From: Peribacillus sp. FSL E2-0218 | Lineage (GTDB): Bacteria; Bacillota; Bacilli; Bacillales; DSM-1321 | Length of the DNA stretch: 64,000 nucleotides | Assembly: GCF_037992945.1 (NCBI RefSeq) | Contig: NZ_CP150304.1 | Location: 3,599,501 to 3,663,500, forward strand | Reading direction: 5' to 3' | In this document: piece after piece, positions 43,695-52,407 of the stretch | Numbering within the stretch: the first letter of the stretch is position 1 | Layout of the letters: each line of letters begins with the position of its first letter | Notes under the pieces: model-generated | Database searches by the model: none | Seen by the model: only the letters and a program-made list of their open reading frames with translations | Told to the model about the DNA's origin: nothing | Made by a program: the position numbers and the translations under genes

Positions 43695-45473
43695 TTACAT
43701 TTTTCCTTTTAAGCTTTTATTTAGCGTAACCGTAAATGTCGTTCCCGCGCCAGGTGTGCTTTCCACTTTGATTTTCCCTTTATGGACTTCAATGATATGC
43801 TTGACGATCGCCAGCCCAATTCCCGTTCCGCCCGAATCACGGCTCCTCGCCTTATCAATGCGGTAAAACCGTTCAAAAATCCTCGGCAATTCCTTTTCGT
43901 CGATTCCGATTCCATTATCTTGAACGGTGATGTCCACAGTCTGTTCATGTTCAATGACATTGACGGATACCCTTCCGCCATTTGGCGTGTAGGTCAGTGC
44001 ATTCGTTATCAAATTAATGAACACCTGTTTGATCCTGTCCGATTCCCCTTCAACGAATACCGGGTTCTGTGATGAATTGATCTGAAGCATTACTTCTTTT
44101 TGCTTCAGCTTTCCTATAAGCATCTCCTGTATTTCACCAAGGACTTTCGTCATGTCAACGACGCCTGCTTTCAGAACGAATTCCTGCTGCTCCATCTTGG
44201 ATAAATTCAAAAGCTCCTGAATGAGTTCCTGCAGCCGGTCGCTTTCTTTCAAGATGATCGATAAAAAGTGCTTCAAGGTTTTTTCGTCTTTTAGGGCCCC
44301 ATCCAATAAGGTTTCCGAAAAGCCTTTGATGGAAGTGATCGGAGTCCTCAATTCATGGGAAACGTTGGCGACGAAATCCTTGCGCATTTGCTCGAGCCGC
44401 TTCAATTCGGTGATATCATGGAAAATGAGCAGGATCCCCTTCCATTCGTCATGATTCCCGATGATAGGCGCCCCATATATTTCAAAGTGCTTGCGCTCGA
44501 TGGCAAGCGGTATCTTCACCTGGCGTTTTATCGTTTTTTCGGTTCGGAAAATCTCTTCGATGATCGAGATGACTTCCTGATCTTTAATGACCGAATAATA
44601 TTCCTGAAACAAAAACGTAGCGGCATCCACACGGAAGCTTTTTTTGAATTCTCGGTTGATTACGGTGGTATAGCCCTTACTGTCTATAAGCAGGACGCCG
44701 CTTCCGATATTTTCAACAAGCGTTTCCAAGCGATCCTGATTCATTTCCCTCGCTATCTCGGTTTCTTGCAGGTTCCTTGCCAATATGTTCAAGGACGTCG
44801 TCAGCATCCCCGTTTCATCCGAATGCCGTTCCAATGTCCGAGTCCCATAATTCCCTTTGGCCAATTCAATGGCTGCCATCGTCGCTTCCTCGATCGGCCG
44901 GGTATAATAAGAAGTGATTTTACTGGCAAGCATGAGAATGATGATCAAGGCCACACCTAAACAAATGATCAAAATTTGCCACATTTGCTTATTCACCTGA
45001 TGAATGGCTTCGATTTCGTTGCTATGTACGACAAAACCTTCAATCTTGCCATCCTTTTCAATCGTCTTCCAATAATAATGAAGGTCCGAGTCCCCTTCAA
45101 CCACTTCATACCCTTCCCCATGCTTACGCCCTTTTTCCAACGTAATTTCACGAAGGACATTTGCGTGGTTCTTGAGTATCTCATTGGATGAAGTCGAATC
45201 GTATAATATCTCCCCGTTCGTTGAGAGAATGGTTAAGTTCGAATCCAGGAGGGGCGTCAGCTTTGCCGTTTTCCCTTTTTCCAAAAAGGAGTCGATCCCC
45301 CCATGTTCTTGAATATATGTAGATATGAAAAATGTTTCATTCTGTATACGCTCATTAAAAGTTTTAATATAATAGCTTTTGAACAAATGTCCCAATAAAA
45401 AGCCCACGGCCATCAGGACGACCATCACAAGCGTGATGAGGGTAAACAGGAGCTTTTTACGATAGGTTGTCAT
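43695..45473 (-). CDS. phoR: Phosphate-limitation sensor histidine kinase PhoR
   Basis: A 592-residue membrane histidine kinase. It has two membrane segments (LITLVMVVLMAVGFLLGHLF near 11-30 and ILIICLGVALIIILMLASKI near 167-186) around an extracytoplasmic sensor, then a HAMP linker and a PAS domain (ENIGSGVLLIDSKGYTTVIN). The HisKA box is DFVANVSHELRTPITSIKGF and the ATPase has the N box (NLITNALTYTPNGG), G1 (DNGIGIDE) and G2 (GGTGIGLAIVKHIIEVH). It phosphorylates PhoP at low phosphate. The start overlaps the phoP stop by 4 bases. Confidence 0.95.
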   Translation of the reverse strand: MTTYRKKLLFTLITLVMVVLMAVGFLLGHLFKSYYIKTFNERIQNETFFISTYIQEHGGIDSFLEKGKTAKLTPLLDSNLTILSTNGEILYDSTSSNEILKNHANVLREITLEKGRKHGEGYEVVEGDSDLHYYWKTIEKDGKIEGFVVHSNEIEAIHQVNKQMWQILIICLGVALIIILMLASKITSYYTRPIEEATMAAIELAKGNYGTRTLERHSDETGMLTTSLNILARNLQETEIAREMNQDRLETLVENIGSGVLLIDSKGYTTVINREFKKSFRVDAATFLFQEYYSVIKDQEVISIIEEIFRTEKTIKRQVKIPLAIERKHFEIYGAPIIGNHDEWKGILLIFHDITELKRLEQMRKDFVANVSHELRTPITSIKGFSETLLDGALKDEKTLKHFLSIILKESDRLQELIQELLNLSKMEQQEFVLKAGVVDMTKVLGEIQEMLIGKLKQKEVMLQINSSQNPVFVEGESDRIKQVFINLITNALTYTPNGGRVSVNVIEHEQTVDITVQDNGIGIDEKELPRIFERFYRIDKARSRDSGGTGIGLAIVKHIIEVHKGKIKVESTPGAGTTFTVTLNKSLKGKM

Positions 45474-46189
45474 TCCTTTTTCGGCTCCTCAAGCTTATAG
45501 CCCAAGCCCCTGATCGTTTTGATATATAAAGGTTTTTTTGTATCTTTCTCGATTTTTTCACGAAGGTGGCTAATATGCACATCGACGATCCGGGAATCCC
45601 CCGCAAAATCATAATTCCATACTGCACTGAGCAGCTGGTCCCTCGTTAATACCCTTCCTTTATTCTTCGCCAAATATAATAGTAATTCAAATTCCTTTGG
45701 TGTCAATTCCAATTGCTGTTCATCAAAGAATGCTTCGTATCGATCAGGAAACACTTTCAATTCCCCCAACTCCAAGAGACCATCTTCCTGATCCTGACCT
45801 GCCTCACTTCCATTGGATTGCAGCTGCGACCTTCTTAGTATGGCTTTAATTCTTGCCACAACCTCACGTGGACTAAATGGCTTGGTTAAGTAATCATCAG
45901 CTCCAAGTTCAAGTCCCAGCACTTTGTCAAATTCATCGTCCTTGGCTGTCAGCATCAGGATCGGTATATTGATTTTCTGCTGGCGGAGCTGTTTACATAC
46001 CTCAAGCCCATCCATTTTCGGCAGCATCAAATCCAATACGACCAAATCGGGACGTACATCCACAGCAGCCTGAAGGCCTTCTTCTCCATCCAAAGCCGTG
46101 ATCACCGAATAGCCTGCTTGTTCTAGGTTGTACTGAAGTAAGGTAACGATTGATTGTTCATCATCCACTACGAGAATTTTCTTTGACAT
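45470..46189 (-). CDS. phoP: Phosphate-regulon response regulator PhoP
   Basis: A 239-residue OmpR/PhoB-type regulator. The receiver domain has the acidic pair in KILVVDDEQSIVTLLQYNLE, the phosphoacceptor Asp in LVVLDLMLPKMDGLEV (about 53) and the Lys in DYLTKPFSPREVVARI. The C-terminal winged helix reads VDVHISHLREKIEKD. The start is ATG at 46187-46189 with AGGAGG 6 bases before, five codons inside the longer frame. It is the first gene of phoPR, following mdh as in B. subtilis. Confidence 0.95.
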   Translation of the reverse strand: MSKKILVVDDEQSIVTLLQYNLEQAGYSVITALDGEEGLQAAVDVRPDLVVLDLMLPKMDGLEVCKQLRQQKINIPILMLTAKDDEFDKVLGLELGADDYLTKPFSPREVVARIKAILRRSQLQSNGSEAGQDQEDGLLELGELKVFPDRYEAFFDEQQLELTPKEFELLLYLAKNKGRVLTRDQLLSAVWNYDFAGDSRIVDVHISHLREKIEKDTKKPLYIKTIRGLGYKLEEPKKE

Positions 46190-46337
46190 TAGATCCTCCT
46201 GCAATATGTATTACCCCATAGACCAAATTCTTCAGTCTACTCATCCAATTCCATTATAAAGAATATTATCTGAAATTTACACATAAAAAAAATCATCGAT
46301 CCGATTCCACTTTTTCATTGTCCCCAATCAGTCGGGT

Positions 46338-46393
46338 AAAAAAACAGCCCGAATATGGGGAGATAGGCATTGGCCTACCCCCCATGTCCGGGC
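46338..46393 (-). terminator. Terminator of citZ-icd-mdh
   Basis: A long stem on the minus strand (GCCCGGACATGGGGG with TCCCCATATTCGGGC, inner GTAGGC/GCCTAT), then seven Ts, about 30 bases past the mdh stop. Confidence 0.92.
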
Positions 46394-46424
46394 ATTTGAT
46401 ATCAAGGGAACCTACAAGTCTCCC

Positions 46425-47360
46425 TTACTGAAGGACTTGCATGACTGCTTTAACTGAGTCAACCGATTTGGAAAGCGCCGCTTTTTCGTCGTCAGTCAAT
46501 TCAAGTTCAATGATTCTTTCAATGCCGTTAGCACCTAATACAGCCGGCACACCGAGGTAAATTCCTTCGAATCCGTATTCACCTTCAAGATAGGCGATTG
46601 ACGGAAGAACACGGCGTTGGTCTTTGAGGATCGCTTCAGCCATTTCCACCAGGGACGCAGCAGGTGCATAATAGGCGCTGCCGTTTCCAAGAAGGTTCAC
46701 GATTTCCCCGCCGCCAGTACGGGTACGTGCCACGATTGCATCCAAACGTTCTTGGGGGATCAATGTTTCCAAAGGAATACCGCCAGCATAAGAATAACGT
46801 ACAAGGGGAACCATATCATCCCCGTGTCCGCCAAGTACGAAACCAGTCACGTCCTTAACGGACAAGTTCAATTCCTGTGCTACGAATGTTCGGAATCGGG
46901 CTGTATCAAGAACACCTGATTGCCCAATAACACGCTCCTTTGGGAAACCTGATTCTTTATAAACGGTATACGTCATGGCATCTACTGGGTTGGTCAAAAC
47001 GATGATGGTTGTATTCGGAGAATGTTTAACCACTTCTTTGGTTACGGATATCATAACTTTTTGGTTGGTTTGAACTAAGTCGTCACGGCTCATACCTGGC
47101 TTACGAGCAATACCGGCAGTGATGATGACTACGTCGGAATCCTTTGAATCGGCATAATCGGAAGTGCCGGTGATGTTAGCGTCGAAGCCCAGGACGGGAC
47201 CTGCTTCCGCCATATCAAGCGCTTTACCCTTTGTAGGGCCTTCAGCTTGCGGAATATCGACTAACACGATATCGCCAAGTTCTTTTTGGGCTGCCAGGAA
47301 TGCTGCCGTGGCACCCGTGAAGCCTGCACCGACCACTGTGATCTTTTTACGCTTAGACAT
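46425..47360 (-). CDS. mdh: Malate dehydrogenase
   Basis: A 311-residue NAD-dependent malate dehydrogenase of the lactate-dehydrogenase-like type. NAD site: VVGAGFTGATAAFLAAQ (about 9-25). Catalytic and substrate residues lie in VIITAGIARKPGMSRDDL, NPVDAMTYTVYKESG and VLGGHGDDMVPLVRYS. The RBS AAGGAGGAAAT precedes the ATG. Third gene of citZ-icd-mdh and oxidises malate to oxaloacetate, including malate from the glyoxylate shunt. Confidence 0.97.
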   Translation of the reverse strand: MSKRKKITVVGAGFTGATAAFLAAQKELGDIVLVDIPQAEGPTKGKALDMAEAGPVLGFDANITGTSDYADSKDSDVVIITAGIARKPGMSRDDLVQTNQKVMISVTKEVVKHSPNTTIIVLTNPVDAMTYTVYKESGFPKERVIGQSGVLDTARFRTFVAQELNLSVKDVTGFVLGGHGDDMVPLVRYSYAGGIPLETLIPQERLDAIVARTRTGGGEIVNLLGNGSAYYAPAASLVEMAEAILKDQRRVLPSIAYLEGEYGFEGIYLGVPAVLGANGIERIIELELTDDEKAALSKSVDSVKAVMQVLQ

Positions 47361-47426
47361 ATCATTTCCTCCTTGAATTGACTAAATTTTCGGAATACTC
47401 ACAACGTCCTCATGTACACATATAAG

Positions 47427-47467
47427 CCTTCCGGAAAAGAACCCGCAGAGGAACTTTTCCGGAAAGC
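47427..47467 (-). other. Stem-loop between icd and mdh
   Basis: TTTCCGGAAAAG pairs with CTTTTCCGGAA around a short loop, without a T run. It may be a processing or stability element of the tricistronic mRNA rather than a terminator. Confidence 0.55.
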
Positions 47468-47484
47468 ATCATAAGCAAAGATTA

Positions 47485-48756
47485 TTATTTAAGGTTTTTG
47501 ATAAGCTCGTCAGCGAACTCGGAACATTTAACTTCTGTTGCACCTTCCATTAGGCGGGCAAAGTCATATGTAACAACTTTAGAAGCGATCGTTTGTTCAA
47601 CTGATTTCGTGATGCTGTTAGCAGCTTCGTTCCAGCCAAGGTGTTCAAGTAAAAGAACGCCTGAAAGAAGAACGGAAGATGGGTTAACTTTATCAAGGCC
47701 AGCATATTTCGGAGCCGTTCCGTGAGTTGCTTCGAAGATGGCATGTCCAGTTTCGTAGTTGATGTTTGCTCCTGGAGCGATACCGATTCCGCCAACTTGT
47801 GCAGCCAATGCATCTGAGATGTAATCTCCGTTCAAGTTCATTGTTGCAACAACATCAAACTCTTTAGGACGAGTCAGGATTTGTTGTAAGAAGATATCAG
47901 CAATGGAATCCTTAACGATGATTTTGCCTTCAGCTTCAGCAGCAGATTGTGCTTGGTTAGCAGCTTCAGTGCCTTCTGCGTCTTTAATTTTGTCATATTG
48001 GTTCCATGTGAACACTTTGTCGGCGAATTCTTGTTCAGCAACTTCATAGCCCCAAGTTTTGAATGCGCCTTCCGTGAATTTCATGATGTTGCCTTTATGA
48101 ACAAGCGTTAATGATTTACGGCCTTCTTTGATCGCATAGTTAAGCGCAGAGCGAACAAGACGTTTTGTTCCTTCTTCGGAAATCGGTTTGATCCCGATAC
48201 CAGAAGTTTCTGGGAAACGGATGTTTGTCACACCGAATTCAGTTTGTAGGAAATCGATTAATTTCTTCGCTTCATCAGAACCTTTTGCATACTCGATGCC
48301 TGCATAGATATCTTCAGTGTTTTCACGGAAGATGACCATATCAGTGTCTTCCGGACGTTTTACTGGAGAAGGTACACCTTCAAAGTAACGTACTGGGCGA
48401 AGACATACGAATAAGTCCAATACTTGACGCAATGCAACGTTCAATGAACGGATACCGCCACCGATTGGAGTTGTAAGAGGTCCTTTAATCGCGATCAGAT
48501 ATTCGTTAATGACATCTAAAGTTTCTTGCGGAAGCCATTCGCCTGTTTGGTCAAATGCTTTTTGTCCAGCTAAAACTTCTTTCCATTCGATTTTCTTTTC
48601 GCCATTGTAGGCTTTTTCAACTGCTGCGTCCAAAACGCGAGAAGCTGCTGCCCAGATATCAGGACCGATTCCGTCTCCCTCGATATAAGGAACGATTGGG
48701 TTGTTTGGCACGTTAAGAGCACCGTTAGTAACTGTGATTTTTTGGCTTTGTGTCAT
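47485..48756 (-). CDS. icd: Isocitrate dehydrogenase (NADP)
   Basis: A 423-residue NADP-dependent isocitrate dehydrogenase. It has the IVPYIEGDGIGPDIWAAASR start of the fold, LRPVRYFEGVPSPVKRPEDT, VIFRENTEDIYAGIEYAKGS and ATMNLNGDYISDALAAQVGG, then the ATHGTAPKYAGL nucleotide loop. The start ATG at 48754-48756 has GGAGG 8 bases upstream; the longer frame to 48819 has no support. It stands between citZ and mdh. Together with AceA it competes for isocitrate at the glyoxylate branch point. Confidence 0.97.
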   Translation of the reverse strand: MTQSQKITVTNGALNVPNNPIVPYIEGDGIGPDIWAAASRVLDAAVEKAYNGEKKIEWKEVLAGQKAFDQTGEWLPQETLDVINEYLIAIKGPLTTPIGGGIRSLNVALRQVLDLFVCLRPVRYFEGVPSPVKRPEDTDMVIFRENTEDIYAGIEYAKGSDEAKKLIDFLQTEFGVTNIRFPETSGIGIKPISEEGTKRLVRSALNYAIKEGRKSLTLVHKGNIMKFTEGAFKTWGYEVAEQEFADKVFTWNQYDKIKDAEGTEAANQAQSAAEAEGKIIVKDSIADIFLQQILTRPKEFDVVATMNLNGDYISDALAAQVGGIGIAPGANINYETGHAIFEATHGTAPKYAGLDKVNPSSVLLSGVLLLEHLGWNEAANSITKSVEQTIASKVVTYDFARLMEGATEVKCSEFADELIKNLK

Positions 48757-48893
48757 GTCTCTTACCTCCGATTCAAATTCAAAGGTTAGATGGTCCACCT
48801 TTAAAGCAGGCAGCACCACTAACCCATTTTACTCACATCTATTAATTTACTACAAATCCGTTGAAATAAAAATAAGTTTCGAAAAACTTTTAC

Positions 48894-50009
48894 TTAGCGT
48901 TTTTCAATCGGTACGTATTTTTGCATACCTGGTCCAACATAGTCTGCACGCGGACGGATCAAACGGTTGTTGGAATATTGCTCAAGGATATGAGCGATCC
49001 AGCCTGAAGCACGGCTCACAGCAAAGATTGGTGTAAATAGGTCGTGCTCGATACCTAAACTATGGTATACCGAAGCGGAATAGAAATCCACGTTTGGCGG
49101 AAGATTTTTTTGACCCGTTACGATGTCATTGATTTTAATGGACATATCATAATATTGAGGTTGTCCAGTAAGCTCCGTCAATTTTTGGGACATTTCCTTA
49201 AGGTGCTTGGCACGCGGATCGCCTTTACGGTATACACGGTGGCCAAAGCCCATGATTTTTTCTTTATTGGCTAATTTTTCGTTGATGTAAGGCTCTACAT
49301 TTTCAACGGAACCGATTTCCGTAAGCATTTTCATGACTTGTTCGTTAGCTCCGCCGTGAAGTGGGCCTTTTAAAGCGCCAAGGGCAGAAGTAACACCGGA
49401 ATAGATATCGGATAATGTAGCCACACAAACACGTGCCGTGAATGTAGAAGCGTTCAATTCATGGTCAGCATGAAGGACCAACGCTTTGTTGAATGCTTCT
49501 TCTTCGATTGCCGTTGGTTCATTGCCGCTTAACATATATAAGAAGTTAGCAGCAAAGCTTAAATCTGTACGCGGTGCAATCGATTCTTTTCCTTGACGGA
49601 TACGAGCGAAAGTTGTTACCAATGTAGGGATTTTAGCTTGGATGCGGATGGCTTTACGATAGTTAGCTTCTTCACTCATTACGTCTGCCTCTTCATCATA
49701 TAGACCAAGTAGGGAAACGGCTGTGCGAAGAGCTCCCATTGGGTGCACTTTATCAATTGGGTAAGTTTTGAAATGATTAACCACTTCAGCTGGAATTTCA
49801 GCATTTTCAGCAAGTTGTTTAGTCAATTCTTCTAATTGGCTTTTGGTCGGAAGAGCTCCGTGCCATAATAGATAGATTACTTCTTCGAATGATGCATTTA
49901 CAGCCAAATCGTCGATGTCATAACCTACATACGTTAATGTATCATCGATGATGGAGCTTACTGATGAAGTTGTTGCTACCACACCTTCAAGACCTTTTGT
50001 TGCTGTCAT
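48894..50009 (-). CDS. citZ: Citrate synthase
   Basis: A 371-residue citrate synthase of the short Gram-positive type. Active-site blocks are LVLHADHELNASTFTARV (His and neighbours), GPLHGGANEQVMKML, MGFGHRVYRKGDPRAKHL and the Asp-containing VDFYSASVYHSLGIEHDLFT. AAGGAG precedes the ATG. It is the first gene of citZ-icd-mdh. A cre site lies 129 bases upstream, in keeping with the CcpA repression of citZ known in B. subtilis. Confidence 0.97.
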   Translation of the reverse strand: MTATKGLEGVVATTSSVSSIIDDTLTYVGYDIDDLAVNASFEEVIYLLWHGALPTKSQLEELTKQLAENAEIPAEVVNHFKTYPIDKVHPMGALRTAVSLLGLYDEEADVMSEEANYRKAIRIQAKIPTLVTTFARIRQGKESIAPRTDLSFAANFLYMLSGNEPTAIEEEAFNKALVLHADHELNASTFTARVCVATLSDIYSGVTSALGALKGPLHGGANEQVMKMLTEIGSVENVEPYINEKLANKEKIMGFGHRVYRKGDPRAKHLKEMSQKLTELTGQPQYYDMSIKINDIVTGQKNLPPNVDFYSASVYHSLGIEHDLFTPIFAVSRASGWIAHILEQYSNNRLIRPRADYVGPGMQKYVPIEKR

Positions 50010-50137
50010 ACTAAATCTCTCCTTTTCCTGAATATTCCCCTATGTCCTTGCTCATTGCGTATAAATATAGCGCTTCCAAGAGATTAGCTATTGAATACAA
50101 CCATCTATTTTTTAGCAGAAGACATACATCTTAATGT

Positions 50138-50151
50138 TGGAAGCGTTCACA
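50138..50151. promoter_or_regulatory. Catabolite-responsive element (cre) upstream of citZ
   Basis: On the minus strand TGTGAACGCTTCCA fits the cre consensus TGWNANCGNTNNCA at every position. It lies downstream of a possible promoter (TTAAGG-N17-TATTGT, about 50165-50195). The rest of the 540-base gap to the next gene holds a GAGC-N4-GCTC palindrome near 50233 and no convincing gene. Confidence 0.78.
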
Positions 50152-50548
50152 GAAATAAAACCCCACAATAGTAAAATGTACGCTAAACCTTAAGATAAGA
50201 TCTAAAAATTTAATGCTTGTAGCCATTCCTAGTGAGCGCTTGCTCAATAACTACATCTTTTTTAAGATTCCTCAAAATATCATGGATATTCTGAATCCCA
50301 ATTTTAATAATCCTGAGCAGTTACAACATTATTATAAACAATAAACACTTTTTTGGGAATGAAAAGCACTTAAAATGTGAAAAAATTATTATTTTATCAG
50401 AAGAATTAGCTACATATTCTCTTGCATTTTCAAAGAAGGCCTCTAACGTTTTTTCCAGAATTCCGTTACAAAGCAGAATAAATGAAACATTAAATAGAAT
50501 AATTCCATTTCCATGACGGTCGCGGTTATTGGTCATCCGCCTCCTTCT

Positions 50549-51010
50549 TCATTTGAAAAAATTGAAGATTTGCATGCATAAATAAGCAATGCCAGCCCCG
50601 ATTAACGGACCAACGGCAACGCCCTTGAATAAGGCTACCGCAAGAATCGTCCCAAAAACAAGGGCCGTGGTGATGTGGGGATCATGTGATAATAGTGTAA
50701 TCCCATTTTTTGCTATAAGCGCAACCGCTATTCCGGATGCAAGCGCGATCCAGGCATACGGGGATTTAACCGCATCTCCGAGCTCCTTGAACCCGATTGC
50801 CCCATTCGCGATCGGTATCAGTACGGAAATGGTGATGATCGTGACCCCCAAATTGATTCCTTTCGCCTCGAGATAGGGGAAAACCTTAGCGTCAAGACCA
50901 ACCACTTTCATGATCAGCAGAAAACCTGCAGCCATGATCAGCGATGTATTTTTCCCGAACCAGCCGATCGCTGCAAGCAATATTAAAAATGCGATAGGTC
51001 CGTTTACCAT
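50549..51010 (-). CDS. ytwI: DUF441 family membrane protein (YtwI type)
   Basis: A 153-residue membrane protein with four to five hydrophobic segments: IAFLILLAAIGWFGKNTSLI, VTIITISVLIPIANGAIGF, YAWIALASGIAVALIAKNGI and FGTILAVALFKGVAVGPLIG. It matches the DUF441/YtwI family along its length. It lies between citZ and ytvI, as in B. subtilis, and is divergent from ytvI. The function is unknown. Confidence 0.88.
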   Translation of the reverse strand: MVNGPIAFLILLAAIGWFGKNTSLIMAAGFLLIMKVVGLDAKVFPYLEAKGINLGVTIITISVLIPIANGAIGFKELGDAVKSPYAWIALASGIAVALIAKNGITLLSHDPHITTALVFGTILAVALFKGVAVGPLIGAGIAYLCMQIFNFFK

Positions 51011-51194
51011 TATGCCTTCGACTCCATTCTTTTTTATATTTTATTATTTTAACATAGCAAATTTCCTTCTTTCCTTGTTAATGGAGAGGACAATTTGTGT
51101 AAAAAGTTACATCGAAGGACGAAAGAATCTTTCCTTTCATTTCCATTCTCGTTACAATTATAATACAAACTTTATGATTGAAGGAGGATATGTC

Positions 51195-52322
51195 TTGAAT
51201 CCAGTTTATATGTATCGCTTCATTCGTTCTTTGCTCGTCATCGGCGGGGTGATCTTAGGTGGGATTGCCTTGTTTTATTTATCCAAATATACATATCCAT
51301 TCATCATCGCCATGGTAATTGCATTCTTGATGAATCCGCTTGTCACTTTCTTCGAAAAGAAAGGCAGGTTACCACGGGGGTTTGCCGTATTCGTTTCCCT
51401 CTTACTCATTTTTCTGATATTTGCGGGGCTCATCACCCTGCTGGTAACCGAAATCATCTCCGGTACCAATTACCTTGCAGGAGTCATCCCTGAACATATC
51501 GAAACGATCGTGGACTATGTAGAGTCCTACATCGCCACCACCATCATCCCTTTATACAACCAAATCGCGGCGATGTTCAATAATTTGGATGTCGACCAGC
51601 AGGATACCGTCCTCAAGAATATCCAAAACATCGGCGAATCCATCACTACAGGAGTAAGCGGGTTCATTCAAGCGTTCTTGAAGAACATTCCCACAATCAT
51701 CGGCTGGTTCCCAACCACTGCAACAGCACTCCTTTTTACGCTGCTGGGCACTTTCTTCATCAGCAAGGATTGGGACACCTTTGGCAGGATGACCAGCAGT
51801 GTGCTGCCCGATAAGATTTTTTCAGGTGCCAAGCGTTTGTTCAGGGACTTGAAACGGGCCTTATTCGGCTTCATCCGTGCACAATTCACGCTTGTCTCAT
51901 TGACGACTGTCACGATTTTGATCGGGTTTCTCATTTTAGGGGTTAATTATTCAATTACGATTGCCCTCATTTGCGGCTTGGTCGATATCATTCCTTATTT
52001 AGGGACGGGCACGATCTTCATTCCATGGATCATTTTCGAGTTCATCGTCGGAAATACGAGTCTTGCAATCGGTTTGTCGGTGCTTTACATAATCGTGGTC
52101 GTCCAACGTCAGTTGATAGAGCCCAAGGTCCTCTCTTCCAGTATCGGACTCGATCCGCTTGCCACTCTCATCGCCCTGTTCATCGGCTTCAAATTGATCG
52201 GGTTCCTAGGACTGATAGCGGGCCCTGTCGTACTCGTGATCTTCAATACACTTCAGCGGGCCCATGTCTTCCAGGCCATTTGGACCTTCATCATCGGCGC
52301 GGATACAAAAAAACCCACATAA
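51195..52322 (+). CDS. ytvI: Sporulation integral membrane protein YtvI (AI-2E transporter family)
   Basis: A 375-residue polytopic protein of the AI-2E/PerM family, YtvI group. The first membrane segments read SLLVIGGVILGGIALFYLSK and YPFIIAMVIAFLMNPLV, and the last part carries the family signature VDIIPYLGTGTIFIPWIIFE and LIGFLGLIAGPVVLVIFNTL. The start is TTG at 51195-51197 with AAGGAGGAT a few bases upstream; the 95 residues of upstream open frame are noise. Linked to sporulation in Bacillus; the substrate is unknown. It ends at a terminator shared with aceA. Confidence 0.9.
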   Translation: MNPVYMYRFIRSLLVIGGVILGGIALFYLSKYTYPFIIAMVIAFLMNPLVTFFEKKGRLPRGFAVFVSLLLIFLIFAGLITLLVTEIISGTNYLAGVIPEHIETIVDYVESYIATTIIPLYNQIAAMFNNLDVDQQDTVLKNIQNIGESITTGVSGFIQAFLKNIPTIIGWFPTTATALLFTLLGTFFISKDWDTFGRMTSSVLPDKIFSGAKRLFRDLKRALFGFIRAQFTLVSLTTVTILIGFLILGVNYSITIALICGLVDIIPYLGTGTIFIPWIIFEFIVGNTSLAIGLSVLYIIVVVQRQLIEPKVLSSSIGLDPLATLIALFIGFKLIGFLGLIAGPVVLVIFNTLQRAHVFQAIWTFIIGADTKKPT

Positions 52323-52364
52323 GTACATCACCAATATATAGATAGCATTCTCCTGATATCATAT

Positions 52365-52396
52365 AAAAATCCGCCTCGGATCGAGGCGGATTTTTT
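52365..52396. terminator. Bidirectional terminator between ytvI and aceA
   Basis: AAAATCCGCCTC pairs with GAGGCGGATTTT, with T runs on both strands, between the convergent genes. Confidence 0.93.
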
Positions 52397-52407
52397 ATAT
52401 ATCAAGC

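Noticed and set aside
50321..50536. 71-residue minus-strand open frame between citZ and ytwI
   Set aside because: It overlaps no family I recognise, its composition looks random (Cys-, Phe- and Lys-rich end), and the region carries citZ regulatory sites.
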